Source of the DNA: Bordetella holmesii ATCC 51541
GTDB lineage: Bacteria > Pseudomonadota > Gammaproteobacteria > Burkholderiales > Burkholderiaceae_B
Assembly (NCBI GenBank): GCA_000612485.1
Contig: CP007494.1
Coordinates: 2,108,001-2,172,000 of the forward strand
Reading direction: 5' to 3'
DNA length: 64,000 nt
This document shows positions 27,865 through 37,916 of the stretch, piece after piece (position 1 is the stretch's first letter; the number at the start of each line of letters is the position of its first letter). The translations under genes and the position numbers were made by a program. The notes beneath the pieces are model-generated. The model was not told the origin of the DNA, searched no databases, and worked only from the letters and a program-made list of their open reading frames with translations.

Positions 27865-30111
27865 ATGTCCGCCACTGAAACGTCCCCGCTGCCCGAGCCT
27901 TTCGATTTGGCCTGGCACCAGGCGGCCAGCGCCGGCCTGGATGCCGCTGGCGCGCAACTGCTCGCGCGTGCGGCGGCTTGGGCGTTGCCTCGTTGTGGCG
28001 ATCAGGTAGCTGTCACCGGTGAGAGCCTGACCCATCATGCCGCCGGGGCGGTGCGTATTCTCGCTGAACTGCATACCGATGCGGCGACCCGCGCTGCCGC
28101 ATTGCTGGCCACGCTGCCGGCCGACCTCAACGTTGCCGCGCCCGCGCTGCGTAATGATCCGGTGGCAGTTGAGTTCGGTGCGGAAGTGGCCCGGCTGGTA
28201 CAGGGCGCGCGCGCCCTGTTGCGCCTTGGCATCGTTGCTCGCCAGGCCAGCGACAGCGCTGCCGACACCGGCTCTCAAAAAGAAATGCAGCGCAAGATGC
28301 TGCTGGCCATGGCCGCCGATCTGCGTATCGTGCTCATGCGGTTGGCCTCGCGTCTGCAGAGTCTGCGCTGGCATGCCGAAACCAAGACGCCCTGCAGCGC
28401 CTCTTTCGCGCAGGAAACGCTGGATCTGTACACGCCTCTGGCCAATCGGTTGGGTATCTGGCAGCTCAAATGGGAGCTGGAAGACCTCTCTTTCCGTTTT
28501 CTGGATCCGGTCCGCTACAAAGAGATTGCCAAGCTGCTCGAAGAGAAACGCGTCGAGCGCGAAGCCTTTATCGCCGATGCCATAGAAAGGATGCAGGCGG
28601 CGTTGGCGCGAGCCGGCATCAGGGGCGAGGTCAGTGGCAGGCCCAAGCACATTTACAGTATCTGGAACAAAATGCGGCTAAAACGGCTGGATTTCTCCCA
28701 GATGTATGACCTGCGGGCCCTGCGTATCATTGTCGACGATGTGCGGGATTGCTACGCAGCGCTGGCGCTCGTGCATGAGCTGTGGGTGCCGCTGCAAGAT
28801 GAGTTCGACGACTATATTTCGCGTCCCAAACCCAATGGCTACCGCTCTTTGCATACGGTGGTGGCGGATCAGCAGGGAAGGGCGTTCGAAGTACAGATCC
28901 GTACCCACGAAATGCATCAGTTCGCCGAGTATGGCATGGCGGCGCACTGGCGCTACAAAGAAGCAGGCTCGCGCGGCGGCCAGGTGACTGCCTCCAGTGA
29001 CTACGATCGCCAGTTGGCGTGGATGCGCCAACTGTTGGCCTGGAACACCGACGTCGAGACTTCCAAAGAGGCCGGTGAGCCCGCGGGTAAGGACGTCCTG
29101 CGTCCGGCCCTGCACGAGCCGGATGAGCGCATTTATGTGTTGACGCCTCAGGCTCGCGTCATTGAGTTGCCCAGAGGGGCAACGCCAGTCGACTTCGCCT
29201 ATCACTTGCACACCGACCTTGGACACCGCTGCCGCGGCGCCCGGGTCGATGGTCAAATGGTGCCGTTGCAGACGCGCCTGTCCACTGGGCAGACGATTGA
29301 GGTCATCGCCGCCAAATCAGGCGGGCCCTCGCGCGACTGGCTCAATCCTCAACTCGGCTATCTGGCCAGTCCCCGGGCACGCGCCAAAGTGCGGCTCTGG
29401 TTCAATGCCATCGAACTGCAACAGCGAATCACGCAGGGGCAGGCGATGGTTGAGAAAGAACTACAACGCCTGGGCAAGACGGCCGTCAATCAGGAGCAGT
29501 TGGCCCAGAACCTGGGCTTTGCCAAAGCTGACGATCTCTATGTGGCCGCGGCCAAGGAAGAGTTCAGCCTGCGGCAGATTGACAGCGTGTTTCAGCAGCC
29601 GGTTGCCGCAGCGGCGCCATCGCCGGTGCTCACCCATGCCCGCAGTGTCGATAGCGCCGAGAAGGCAGGCAAGAGCGGTGTGCTGGTCGTCGGGGTGGGG
29701 TCGTTGCTGACACAGCTTGCGCGCTGCTGCCGGCCAGCGCCGCCGGATCGGATATGCGGCTTCGTTACGCGTGGGCGTGGCGTATCCATCCATCGGGCCG
29801 ATTGTCACAGCTTCCAGGCCTTGGCCGAGCGGGAGCCCGAGCGGGTGATCGACGTCGAATGGGGAAACACATCGGATAGCTTCTATCCGGTGGATATCAG
29901 CGTGCACGCCCATGACAGGCCGGGGCTGTTGCGAGACCTGTCCGAAGTGTTCGCGCGTCTGCGGCTGAACGTGGTGGGCGTGAACACCCAGAGCAAGCAA
30001 TCGCTTGCACATATGGTGTTCACGGTAGAGGTGCGCGGTGGAGACAGCCTGCAAAAAGCGCTGGATGCGCTGCGCGAAGTCTCCGGCGTGTCCTCGGCCG
30101 CCCGTCGATAA
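27865..30111 (+). CDS. relA: GTP pyrophosphokinase RelA (ppGpp synthetase I)
   Basis: This 748-residue protein runs: degenerate HD region (about 50-200), where ATLPADL replaces the catalytic HDT motif, so hydrolase activity is not expected; synthetase domain (SQMYDLRALRIIVDDVRDCY, DYISRPKPNGYRSLHTVV, EVQIRTHEMHQFAEYGMAAHW); TGS domain (RIYVLTPQARVIELPRGATPVDFAYHLH, broken here as IYVLTPQARVIELPRGATP); helical and zinc-finger-like regions (LARCCRPAPPDRICGF); and a C-terminal ACT domain (HDRPGLLRDLSEVFARL). It makes (p)ppGpp on stalled ribosomes. It converges with the MFS gene 19 bp away. The start MSATETSPLPEPF is the first ATG; no close Shine-Dalgarno is obvious. Confidence 0.95.
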   Translation: MSATETSPLPEPFDLAWHQAASAGLDAAGAQLLARAAAWALPRCGDQVAVTGESLTHHAAGAVRILAELHTDAATRAAALLATLPADLNVAAPALRNDPVAVEFGAEVARLVQGARALLRLGIVARQASDSAADTGSQKEMQRKMLLAMAADLRIVLMRLASRLQSLRWHAETKTPCSASFAQETLDLYTPLANRLGIWQLKWELEDLSFRFLDPVRYKEIAKLLEEKRVEREAFIADAIERMQAALARAGIRGEVSGRPKHIYSIWNKMRLKRLDFSQMYDLRALRIIVDDVRDCYAALALVHELWVPLQDEFDDYISRPKPNGYRSLHTVVADQQGRAFEVQIRTHEMHQFAEYGMAAHWRYKEAGSRGGQVTASSDYDRQLAWMRQLLAWNTDVETSKEAGEPAGKDVLRPALHEPDERIYVLTPQARVIELPRGATPVDFAYHLHTDLGHRCRGARVDGQMVPLQTRLSTGQTIEVIAAKSGGPSRDWLNPQLGYLASPRARAKVRLWFNAIELQQRITQGQAMVEKELQRLGKTAVNQEQLAQNLGFAKADDLYVAAAKEEFSLRQIDSVFQQPVAAAAPSPVLTHARSVDSAEKAGKSGVLVVGVGSLLTQLARCCRPAPPDRICGFVTRGRGVSIHRADCHSFQALAEREPERVIDVEWGNTSDSFYPVDISVHAHDRPGLLRDLSEVFARLRLNVVGVNTQSKQSLAHMVFTVEVRGGDSLQKALDALREVSGVSSAARR

Positions 30112-30130
30112 GCGGCCGCTTGCCGGAGGC

Positions 30131-31444
30131 TCAGTGGTCGTCCAGAGGCTGCCGGGTCTTGTCCTGGATGAAAAAGGAGGCCACCAGGCCCAGGGCGACC
30201 CCGAACATCACGTAGTAAGCCGGTGCCATCGGCGAGCCAGTGGTTTTGATTAGCCAGGTCACGATGAACTGCGCAAAACCGCCGAAAATCATCACGGCCA
30301 CGTTATAGGCCAGCGACAGGCCGACCGAGCGCACTCGTGCCGGGAAGAGTTCCGCCATCACGGTGCTGAACACGCCGAAGAAAGCCGATACGAACAGGCA
30401 GACCACCAACTGTACAGTCAACAGTCGTTCGATCGATGGCGCTGCGGTCAGCCAGGCATAAAGCGGATAAAGCACCACCAGATAACCGATCAGCGAGCCG
30501 ATGACCAGCGGGCGACGGCCGACGCGGTCTGACCAGGCACCCATGAACGGCGTGAGGACCACCATGACCGCCGCACCCGCCATTTGCACCAGGAAGGTCT
30601 CACTGATGGGCAGGTTGAGAATCTTGGTCGAGTACGTGACTAGATAAGTAAAGGTGATGTAGATGGATACCGTAGCGGTCACCACCAGCCCCACGCCGAT
30701 CAGGGTTTCCCGCGTGTGGCGGGCTAGCATTTGCCCCAGGGTCAGTCGCTGCACGGCGCCACGGCTGGGGGCGCTTTCTTCAGCCTTGATGCGTTTGAAC
30801 GTCGCGGTTTCGTCGAGGTTGCGGCGAATATAGATGGCGATAGGAACGATGACCAGCCCGAAAGCGAATGGCACACGCCATGCCCATGCCTCGATCTGCG
30901 CGGGCGTGAACACCTCGGTAATCAGCGTGCCGAAGGCGGCGCCGATGAGCAGGGCCAGCATCTGGCCTGCCATTTGCCAGGAACCGTAGAACCCGCGGCG
31001 CTCATCAGGCGCCATTTCGATCAGCAGCGCGGTGGACGTACCAAATTCGCCACCCGCCGAGAAGCCCTGCAGCAGACGGGCGATCAGGATGAAGATTGGC
31101 GCCAGAATGCCCGCGGCATGGTAGGTCGGAGCCACGGTAATCAGGGCGATGGACACCGCCATCAACGAGGTCACCAGCACCATGGCAGCTTTACGGCCCT
31201 TGCGGTCACCGTACAGCCCCAGCAGGATGCCGCCAACCGGTCGCATGAAGAAACCCACGCCAAAAATGGCGGTGGTCATCAAAATGGAGTTCAGCTCGCT
31301 GCCCGCTACGTTGGGGTCGACCGGGAAAAACAGCTTCGCGATGATCGGAGTCATGAAGGCGAAGACAAGAAAGTCGTACCACTCCAGAGCGTTGCCAATG
31401 ACGGCCGCCACGATATTGCGGGTGGGAACTGCACGCTGCTGCAC
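30131..31444 (-). CDS. MFS transporter, metabolite:H+ symporter family
   Basis: This 437-residue protein has about 12 hydrophobic helices. The family loops are NALEWYDFLVFAFM near the N-terminus and GLYGDRKGRKAAMVL between helices 2 and 3. FSAGGEFGTSTALLIEMAP and GAWSDRVGRRPLVIGS mark the second half. These match the MHS group (citrate, alpha-ketoglutarate, proline/betaine carriers), so the substrate is probably an organic acid or betaine-like solute, not definable here. The gene stands alone between relA and argE; its divergent partner argE begins about 165 bp away. Confidence 0.88.
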   Translation of the reverse strand: MQQRAVPTRNIVAAVIGNALEWYDFLVFAFMTPIIAKLFFPVDPNVAGSELNSILMTTAIFGVGFFMRPVGGILLGLYGDRKGRKAAMVLVTSLMAVSIALITVAPTYHAAGILAPIFILIARLLQGFSAGGEFGTSTALLIEMAPDERRGFYGSWQMAGQMLALLIGAAFGTLITEVFTPAQIEAWAWRVPFAFGLVIVPIAIYIRRNLDETATFKRIKAEESAPSRGAVQRLTLGQMLARHTRETLIGVGLVVTATVSIYITFTYLVTYSTKILNLPISETFLVQMAGAAVMVVLTPFMGAWSDRVGRRPLVIGSLIGYLVVLYPLYAWLTAAPSIERLLTVQLVVCLFVSAFFGVFSTVMAELFPARVRSVGLSLAYNVAVMIFGGFAQFIVTWLIKTTGSPMAPAYYVMFGVALGLVASFFIQDKTRQPLDDH

Positions 31445-31609
31445 GATGAATCCTTAGAGTGTGGGGCCAGAAGAGGCGAATTTTAGGGGAAAATGCCGGC
31501 GAGGCGAGAAAACACCCGTCCAGCACCTGTGCGGCCCGCTCCCCTTGGCCGGGCGCGCATATCTGCGGCGGGTAGCCTAAACTCGAGGTTTTTCTCAAGG
31601 TTAGGCGAT

Positions 31610-32761
31610 ATGAACGCGCGCACGTGGTTGCAGACTCTGGTCGGATTCGACACCACCAGCCGGAATTCCAATCTGGCGCTCATTGAGACGGTTCGTGACT
31701 GGCTCAAGCAGCAGGGCGTACAAGCCTGGCTCGTGCACAATCCCGAGCGCACCAAGGCCAATCTCTTTGCCACCTTGCCGGCCAGTGACGGTGGTGTGCA
31801 AGGGGGAATCGTATTGTCGGGTCACACCGACGTGGTGCCGGTCGACGGGCAGGACTGGTCCACCGATCCGTTCACGCTGGTTGAAGCCGATGGGCGGCTT
31901 TATGGCCGTGGCAGTTGCGACATGAAGGGCTTTATTGCCGCATCACTGGCCTTGGTGCCCGAGTACCTGGCCATGCAGCGCAGCAAGCCGATTCACCTGG
32001 CGTTCTCCTATGATGAAGAGGTCGGTTGCGCAGGCGCCCCCTACATGATCGCCGACCTGCATGATCGCGGCATTCGTCCCGAAGGCTGCGTAGTGGGTGA
32101 GCCGACCGGCATGCAGGTCGTGGTGGCCCACAAAGGCATCAACCTGTTTCGTTGTCGTGTCCACGGCAGGGCCGCGCATTCTTCGCTGACCCCACGTGGT
32201 TGCAACGCCATTGAATACGCCGCCCGTCTGATCTGCCATATCCGCGATGTGGCCGACAGTTTCAAGGCCAATGGTCCCTACGACCAGTTCTATGACGTGC
32301 CGTTTTCCACCATGACGACCAATCAGATCCAGGGTGGCATCGCGGTCAATACCATTCCGGAGTCCTGCGAGTTTTCCTACGAATTCCGCAATTTGCCCGG
32401 TATGCCGGCCGAAGCCATCCAGGCCCAGGTCGAGACCTACGTGGCCGAAACGCTGCTGCCGCGCATGCGCGCCGAGTTCGGCGACGCCGCCATCGAGATC
32501 GAGCGCGGTGCAGCGGCTCCCGGCCTGGAGGCTTCCGAGCAGGCGGCGATTACCCAGTTGGTGCGTTCGCTGACCGACGATCGCAGCACCCGCAAGGTGG
32601 CCTATGGCACGGAAGCTGGTCTGTTTCAAGGCATAGGCATCCCCACTGTGGTCTGCGGTCCGGGTCATATCGAGCAGGCTCATAAACCCGACGAGTACGT
32701 TGCCCTGGATCAGCTGGCCGGGTGTGAAACCTTCCTGCGCAAACTGGGCCAGGCGCTCTGA
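31610..32761 (+). CDS. argE: Acetylornithine deacetylase
   Basis: This 383-residue M20-family metallohydrolase has zinc ligands in LSGHTDVVPVDG (H72), GRGSCDMKGFIA and DEEVGCAGAPYM, and a dimerisation domain with HKGINLFRCRVHGRAAHSS (HKGINLF, HGRAAHSS). The ending GPGHIEQAHKPDEYV holds the last ligand histidine and is typical of ArgE rather than DapE. It releases acetate from N-acetylornithine in arginine synthesis. The ATG at 31610 (MNARTWLQTLVGFDTTSRNS) is preferred; the longer in-frame extension upstream to 31493 is arginine/proline-rich and not conserved in type. Confidence 0.92.
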   Translation: MNARTWLQTLVGFDTTSRNSNLALIETVRDWLKQQGVQAWLVHNPERTKANLFATLPASDGGVQGGIVLSGHTDVVPVDGQDWSTDPFTLVEADGRLYGRGSCDMKGFIAASLALVPEYLAMQRSKPIHLAFSYDEEVGCAGAPYMIADLHDRGIRPEGCVVGEPTGMQVVVAHKGINLFRCRVHGRAAHSSLTPRGCNAIEYAARLICHIRDVADSFKANGPYDQFYDVPFSTMTTNQIQGGIAVNTIPESCEFSYEFRNLPGMPAEAIQAQVETYVAETLLPRMRAEFGDAAIEIERGAAAPGLEASEQAAITQLVRSLTDDRSTRKVAYGTEAGLFQGIGIPTVVCGPGHIEQAHKPDEYVALDQLAGCETFLRKLGQAL

Positions 32762-32901
32762 CGGCAGCGCCTGCGGGCATGGCCGGCCCCTGGTCCGCCA
32801 TGCTCGGGTAAAATGTCGGGTTGCTAAACCGGTTCCGGTTGACGGCAGGCATCGGGCCTGTCGCCGTGCCAGACGCCGGCCAGATATCAGGTAGACCTCA
32901 G

Positions 32902-34101
32902 GTGAAACCTTACGACCTTCCGGATGCTAAGGGCCATTTCGGCCCTTATGGCGGCGTTTTCGTTGCCGAGACGCTGATGCATGCCTTGGCCGAGCTGCGC
33001 GCTGCCTATGACACGTATCGCGTGGACCCCAACTTCATCGAAGAGTTCAACTACGAGCTCAAGCATTTCGTCGGCCGGCCCAGTCCCGTCTACCATGCCG
33101 CCAGGTGGTCGAAAAAGCTCGGTGGTGCCCAGATCTGGTTCAAGCGCGAAGATCTCAATCACACCGGTGCGCACAAGGTCAACAACTGCATCGGTCAGGC
33201 CCTGTTGGCCAAACGTATGGGGAAACCTCGCGTCATCGCCGAGACCGGCGCAGGCCAGCATGGCGTGGCTTCGGCAACGGTGGCCGCCCGCTACGGCATG
33301 GAGTGCGTGGTCTACATGGGCAGCGAAGATGTGCGCCGTCAGGCCTCCAACGTTTATCGCATGAAGCTGCTTGGCGCCCGCGTCGTGCCGGTCGAGTCTG
33401 GGTCGCGCACGCTCAAGGATGCCCTGAACGAAGCGATGCGTGACTGGGTCACCAATATCGAAAATACCTTCTACATCATCGGTACGGTGGCCGGCCCGGA
33501 TCCTTATCCGCGCATGGTTCGTGATTTCCAGACGGTGATCGGTAAAGAGTGTCTGGAACAGATGCCCGAGGCCACGGGCCGGCAGCCGGACTATGTGGTC
33601 GCCGCGGTAGGTGGAGGCTCTAACGCACTGGGTATTTTCCACCCCTACATCCCCTATGAAAACGTGCAGCTCATCGGCGTGGAAGCCGCCGGCGAGGGCA
33701 TGGAGACCGGGCGTCATGCCGCGTCGCTGGCAGCCGGTCAGGTAGGCGTGCTGCACGGCAATCGCACCTATGTCATGCAAGATGCCGACGGTCAGGTACA
33801 GGAAACCCATTCAGTATCGGCCGGGCTGGATTATCCCGGTGTGGGCCCCGAGCATGCCTGGCTGAAGGACAGCGGTCGCGCCAGTTACGTCGGCATCACC
33901 GACGATGAGGCGCTGGCGGCCTTCCATGATTGCTGCCGGATCGAGGGCATCATGCCTGCGCTGGAGTCGTCTCACGCGATCGCGCAGGCCGTCAAAATGG
34001 CTCCGTCACTCTCGCAAGACAAGATCATTCTGGTCAACCTGTCGGGCCGTGGCGACAAGGACATGCATACCGTCGCCGAGCGCGGCGGCATTGAGCTTTG
34101 A
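32902..34101 (+). CDS. trpB: Tryptophan synthase beta chain
   Basis: This 399-residue PLP enzyme condenses indole with serine. It begins with a GTG ([20 protein letters not shown]); an upstream ATG at 32821 would add 27 non-homologous residues. The PLP lysine is K92 in [20 protein letters not shown] (part shown: [11 protein letters not shown]). The phosphate loop is [14 protein letters not shown] and the EDLNHTG segment is conserved. trpA follows with 5 bp between stop and ATG, giving the alpha-beta complex. argE, not trpF, lies upstream. Candidate -10 TAAAAT at 32809-32814 is weakly supported. Confidence 0.96.
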   Translation: MKPYDLPDAKGHFGPYGGVFVAETLMHALAELRAAYDTYRVDPNFIEEFNYELKHFVGRPSPVYHAARWSKKLGGAQIWFKREDLNHTGAHKVNNCIGQALLAKRMGKPRVIAETGAGQHGVASATVAARYGMECVVYMGSEDVRRQASNVYRMKLLGARVVPVESGSRTLKDALNEAMRDWVTNIENTFYIIGTVAGPDPYPRMVRDFQTVIGKECLEQMPEATGRQPDYVVAAVGGGSNALGIFHPYIPYENVQLIGVEAAGEGMETGRHAASLAAGQVGVLHGNRTYVMQDADGQVQETHSVSAGLDYPGVGPEHAWLKDSGRASYVGITDDEALAAFHDCCRIEGIMPALESSHAIAQAVKMAPSLSQDKIILVNLSGRGDKDMHTVAERGGIEL

Positions 34102-34106
34102 ACACC

Positions 34107-34961
34107 ATGAGCCAACGTATCGCCGCTGCCTTTGAGCGCGTGGCCGCATCCGGCCGTGCCTCGGCACTCATCCCTTATATCGCGGCAGGGGATCCCTCGC
34201 CGGCGGCCACGGTGCCGCTGATGCACGCCTTGGTGGCCGCAGGCGCCGACATCCTTGAGTTGGGCGTACCCTTCTCGGATCCGATGGCCGATGGCCCGGT
34301 AATCCAGCGTGCTGCCGAGCGGGCGATTGCTCAGGGCATGGGGTTGTCGCGCGTGTTGCAGGCCGTAGCGGAATTCCGCCGTCAGGACCTGACAACGCCA
34401 GTCGTACTGATGGGCTACGGCAATCCCATCGAGCGCATGGGGCAGCAGGTTTTTGTCCAATCGGCCCGCGAGGCTGGCGTGGACGGCGTACTCGTGGTCG
34501 ATTACCCGCCTGAGGAAATGGATGAATTCGGCGCGGCGCTGGAAGCGGCCGATATTGCTCCGATTTTCCTCATCGCGCCGACGACTACCGAAGCACGCAT
34601 GCAGACTATCGGGCGCGCGGCCCGCGGCTATGCCTATTATGTGTCGCTCAAGGGTGTCACGGGTTCGGGCAGCCTCAATACCGACGATGTCGCGCAGCGC
34701 TTGGCCGTCATCCGCCGTCATATTGGCAAGTTGCCGATAGGCGTGGGCTTCGGCATCCGTGATGCCGACAGCGCCAGCCAGATTGCGCGTCATGCCGACG
34801 CCGTTGTCATCGGCAGCAAACTCATCGAAACCATGGAGCAGGCTGTGGCCGACGTGCCGCCTGCCCAGCAGACCGACGCCGCCATCAATGCTGCCAGCCT
34901 CTGGCTGGGCAGCATTCGTGAGGCGCTGGATCAAGTCAAACGAGAGCGCGCGCCGGCTTGA
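34107..34961 (+). CDS. trpA: Tryptophan synthase alpha chain
   Basis: This 284-residue TIM-barrel protein cleaves indole-3-glycerol phosphate. Catalytic residues are E51 in [12 protein letters not shown] and D62 in [10 protein letters not shown]. Later segments [12 protein letters not shown] and [14 protein letters not shown] form the phosphate-binding site. The ATG at 34107 directly follows the trpB stop (34099-34101); a TTG three codons upstream is less likely. accD begins 30 bp after its stop, giving the trpB-trpA-accD run common in proteobacteria. Confidence 0.96.
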   Translation: MSQRIAAAFERVAASGRASALIPYIAAGDPSPAATVPLMHALVAAGADILELGVPFSDPMADGPVIQRAAERAIAQGMGLSRVLQAVAEFRRQDLTTPVVLMGYGNPIERMGQQVFVQSAREAGVDGVLVVDYPPEEMDEFGAALEAADIAPIFLIAPTTTEARMQTIGRAARGYAYYVSLKGVTGSGSLNTDDVAQRLAVIRRHIGKLPIGVGFGIRDADSASQIARHADAVVIGSKLIETMEQAVADVPPAQQTDAAINAASLWLGSIREALDQVKRERAPA

Positions 34962-34990
34962 GCCAGCGCAAGCCGTCTACAGGAATACAC

Positions 34991-35869
34991 ATGAGCTGGA
35001 TCGAAAAACTCCTGCCGCCTCGCATCAACAAAACCAGCGACAGTGGTGTGCGCCGGGTCCCTGAAGGTCTGTGGGTCAAGTGCCCGTCGTGTGAGTCCGT
35101 GCTCTACAGCGAAGACCTGGCGGCCAACCTGCATGTTTGCCCCAAATGCAGCCACCATATGCGCATCGGCGCACGCACGCGCATTGATTCGCTGCTGGAC
35201 GTCGAAGGCCGTGTCGAACTCGGCCAGGAGACCCGTTCGGTCGACTCGCTCAAGTTCAAGGACACTCGCAAATATCCCGAACGTATCCAGGAGGCCATGA
35301 AGCAGACGGGCGAAACCGATGCGCTGGTCGTCATGAGCGGCTCCATCCATGGCGTGCCCGCTACGCTGGCTTGTTTTGAGTTTGAGTTCATGGGTGGTTC
35401 CATGGGTTCGGTAGTCGGTGAACGCTTCGTGCGGGGCGTCAAAGCCGCCATTGAACACAAGACGCCTTTCATCTGCGTGGCCGCGTCGGGTGGCGCGCGC
35501 ATGCAGGAAAGCCTGCTGTCGCTCATGCAAATGGCCAAGACCAACGCCATGCTTACGCAACTGGCGCAGGCAGGTCTGCCATTCATCAGCATACTTACTG
35601 ATCCCACCATGGGTGGCGTTTCCGCCAGCTTCGCTTTCATGGGTGATGTCGTGATTGCCGAGCCCAGGGCCCTCATCGGTTTTGCCGGTCCGCGCGTCAT
35701 CGAACAGACGGTGCGCGAAAAACTTCCAGAAGGCTTCCAGCGTTCCGAGTTTCTGCTGCAAAAGGGCGCGATCGACATGGTGGTGGATCGCCGCCAACTG
35801 CGCGAGGAACTGGCCCGTTTGCTGGCCTTGTTGACGAATCAGCCGGCCGATCTCGTCACTACAACCTGA
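34991..35869 (+). CDS. accD: Acetyl-CoA carboxylase carboxyltransferase beta subunit
   Basis: This 292-residue protein starts [14 protein letters not shown] and carries the zinc ribbon with C31, C34, C50 and C53 ([22 protein letters not shown]). The carboxyltransferase core includes [33 protein letters not shown] and [12 protein letters not shown], including the oxyanion-hole glycines. With AccA it transfers carboxyl from biotin to acetyl-CoA, making malonyl-CoA. This matters here because the adjacent biotin importer is damaged and the enzyme needs biotinylated AccB. It is preceded by AGGAATACAC before the ATG and followed by a 12-bp hairpin. Confidence 0.96.
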   Translation: MSWIEKLLPPRINKTSDSGVRRVPEGLWVKCPSCESVLYSEDLAANLHVCPKCSHHMRIGARTRIDSLLDVEGRVELGQETRSVDSLKFKDTRKYPERIQEAMKQTGETDALVVMSGSIHGVPATLACFEFEFMGGSMGSVVGERFVRGVKAAIEHKTPFICVAASGGARMQESLLSLMQMAKTNAMLTQLAQAGLPFISILTDPTMGGVSASFAFMGDVVIAEPRALIGFAGPRVIEQTVREKLPEGFQRSEFLLQKGAIDMVVDRRQLREELARLLALLTNQPADLVTTT

Positions 35870-35883
35870 ATTGCAGTTTAAAC

Positions 35884-35910
35884 AGGCGGCAATCCAACGG
35901 GTTGCCGCCT
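35884..35910 (+). terminator. Strong hairpin downstream of accD
   Basis: A 12-bp stem with one T-G wobble (AGGCGGCAATCC with GGGTTGCCGCCT, 3-nt loop) lies 15 bp after the accD stop. No T-run follows, so it could be a transcription barrier, a processing site or a weak terminator. Confidence 0.55.
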
Positions 35911-36077
35911 ATGCACTATTCCATAGAGCGAAGTAATGATTCGCTATTGCGCAGCGCCCTGTCGGTTTTTATGGATTTCGTGTTGCCTGTGTGACACATG
36001 AATGTCCGGTTTGTCCCTGCTTTCTGCTAAGGTTGTACGGTGTCTGTCTTCACAGATGAATGCACTTTGGAGTCCTT

Positions 36078-36623
36078 ATGCACGGCCTGAACAAGAAAAT
36101 CGCTTTGACCAGTATCGCCTCCTTGGTACTGGCTTTGGCTGCCGGTACTGCCCAGGCACAACAAGGCAGCGACGGCGGCGTCAGTGTCCATTACGGTATT
36201 GGTGATCACTACCAGCGCATCACGCTCAACTATGAAACCCCAACCTGGTGGAGCTACCAGTTCGGCAGCAATTGGGGCCGCCTGGATCTGAATGGCGAGT
36301 TCGGGGGGGCGTACTGGTGGGCAGATGGTTCGCGCGAACCCGGTCACGTCTGGCAGGCCAACGCAATTCCGATGTTTCGCTGGTGGGCAACCGACCGTTT
36401 CTATCTCGAAGCCGGTGTGGGCGCAACGGTCTTTTCTCACACCAGTTTTGCAGACAAACGTATCGGGTCGGCTTTTCAATTTGGCGACCACGTCGGCCTC
36501 GGTTTCCTGTTGACGCAAAACAGCCGTGTGGGCGTGCGTTATTCGCATTTTTCAAATGCCAATATCAAGAAGCCTAATCCTGGTCTGGATGTCGTCCAGC
36601 TGACATACACCTATCAGTTCTGA
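36078..36623 (+). CDS. pagL: Lipid A 3-O-deacylase PagL
   Basis: This 181-residue outer-membrane beta-barrel has a signal peptide (IALTSIASLVLALAAGTAQAQ), alternating aromatic strands and a C-terminal phenylalanine (YTYQF). The catalytic His-Ser pair is H157/S159 in RYSHFSNANIKKPNPG, as in Pseudomonas PagL H126/S128. PagL removes the 3-O-acyl chain of lipid A and so changes endotoxin signalling. The position of the third catalytic residue (Glu140 in Pseudomonas) is aspartate here (D171). The ATG at 36078 is supported by GGAG five bases upstream; an earlier ATG at 36060 is possible. A good terminator follows. Confidence 0.88.
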   Translation: MHGLNKKIALTSIASLVLALAAGTAQAQQGSDGGVSVHYGIGDHYQRITLNYETPTWWSYQFGSNWGRLDLNGEFGGAYWWADGSREPGHVWQANAIPMFRWWATDRFYLEAGVGATVFSHTSFADKRIGSAFQFGDHVGLGFLLTQNSRVGVRYSHFSNANIKKPNPGLDVVQLTYTYQF

Positions 36624-36642
36624 TCTTGCTGCAGACTAGAAG

Positions 36643-36672
36643 CCGCTGATTACTTTATCGGCGGTTTTTTTT
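36643..36672 (+). terminator. Rho-independent terminator of pagL
   Basis: An 8-bp stem with one G-T wobble (CCGCTGAT with ATCGGCGG, 6-nt loop) is followed by eight T (36665-36672). It lies about 20 bp after the pagL stop codon. Confidence 0.88.
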
Positions 36673-36787
36673 GTCTTGTCAGAATAATAGCGGCCTCAAT
36701 GCTGAGCCACCTTGGTGATTGATTTCGCCGAGATGACCTGCTCCCCGTGATTAGTACGAAATCGATGTAGAGTCCGTTCCCAAAGGA

Positions 36788-37054
36788 ATGGCAATGAAGA
36801 AACGATTTACGGAAGAGCAAATCATCGGCGTGCTCAAGGAAGCCGATGCAGGTGCCAAGCCCGCAGAGTTGTGCCGCAAGCACGGAATCTCCGAGGCAAC
36901 GTACTACAACTGGAAGGCGAAGTTCGGTGGCATGACGGTGTCGGACGCTCAGAGGCTCAAGGAGCTGGAGCAGGAGAACAACAAGCTCAAGAAGCTGTTG
37001 GCCGAGTCGATGCTGGACAAGGCGGCGCTTCAGGATCTGCTAAGCCGAAAGTAG
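36788..37054 (+). CDS. IS407-group transposase OrfA
   Basis: This is an 88-residue helix-turn-helix protein identical to OrfA of copy 1. It has CRKHGISEATYYNWKAKFGG as DNA-binding domain and a heptad-like LKELEQENNKLKKLLAES tail. OrfB lies in the -1 frame and overlaps its end, as usual for IS3-family elements where ribosomal slippage makes the OrfAB transposase. Confidence 0.93.
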   Translation: MAMKKRFTEEQIIGVLKEADAGAKPAELCRKHGISEATYYNWKAKFGGMTVSDAQRLKELEQENNKLKKLLAESMLDKAALQDLLSRK

Positions 37055-37092
37055 TCAGCCCGCAGGCCAAACGCGAGGCGGTCAGGACATTA

Positions 37093-37916
37093 ATGACCGA
37101 GCGCAGCATGGGTGTTACCCGGGCCTGTGGGCTGGTAGGAATTTCGCGGTCGCTGTTTGCCTACGAGAGCACACGCTCAGGCGATGCTGCGCTGACCGAG
37201 CGCATGAAAGAGATGGCAGTGGCGAAACGACGCTACGGCTATCGGAGGATCCATGTGCTCTTACGTCGCGAAGGCTGGCAAGCAAATCACAAGCGAATCT
37301 GGCGGCTGTACAGTCTGGCAGGGTTAAGCGTGCGAAAACGAAAGCGTAAGCGAATCGCGGCGACCGAGCGCGTGGTTCGCCCAGCGGCAATCGCGCCGAA
37401 TCAGAGTTGGTCAATGGACTTTGTGGCCGACGGCCTAGCCTATGGCCGCCGATTCCGCTGTTTGACTATCGTCGATGACTACACTCGCGAATGCCTGGCC
37501 ATCGAGGTCGATACGTCGTTGCCGGGACTGCGTGTTGCCATGGTGCTGCAACGGCTGGCGGAGATGCGTGGCCTGCCGCGATCTATTACCGTGGACAACG
37601 GGCCAGAGTTCGCCGGAAGAGCCTTGGACGCCTGGGGGCCTACCAAGCAGGCGTAAAGCTGTCGTTTATTCGGCCGGGTAAGCCGGTGGAGAACGCTTAT
37701 ATCGAAAGTTTCAACGGCAAGTTCCGCGACGAATGCCTTAACGAGCACTGGTTCTTGTCCCTGCGACAGGCTAAAAGCTTGATCGAAAACTGGCGAGTCG
37801 AGTACAACACCGATCGGCCTCACAGCGCGCTCGGATATTTAACGCCGGCGCAATTCGTGCAGGCTCATCAGAAAGAAGGTCTTTTACCCCTGGGCTCTAT
37901 GTCGGTGCCGTACTAA
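37093..37916 (+). pseudogene. IS407-group transposase OrfB, frameshifted at a five-G run
   Basis: The sequence is the same as copy 1 except that the G-run at 37634-37638 has five bases. The frame therefore ends within a few codons (WGPTKQA then stop). The rest of the DDE domain (SFIRPGKPVENAYIESF, RDECLNEHWFLSLRQAKS, PHSALGYLTPAQFV) continues in another frame to 37916. Three Gs would give a continuous OrfB. The start coordinate is nominal because expression normally depends on -1 frameshifting from orfA. Confidence 0.88.

Noticed and set aside
30110..30121. AAGCGGCCGCTT palindrome between relA and the MFS gene
   Set aside because: Only a 6-bp half-site with no loop or T-run; not enough to call a bidirectional terminator.
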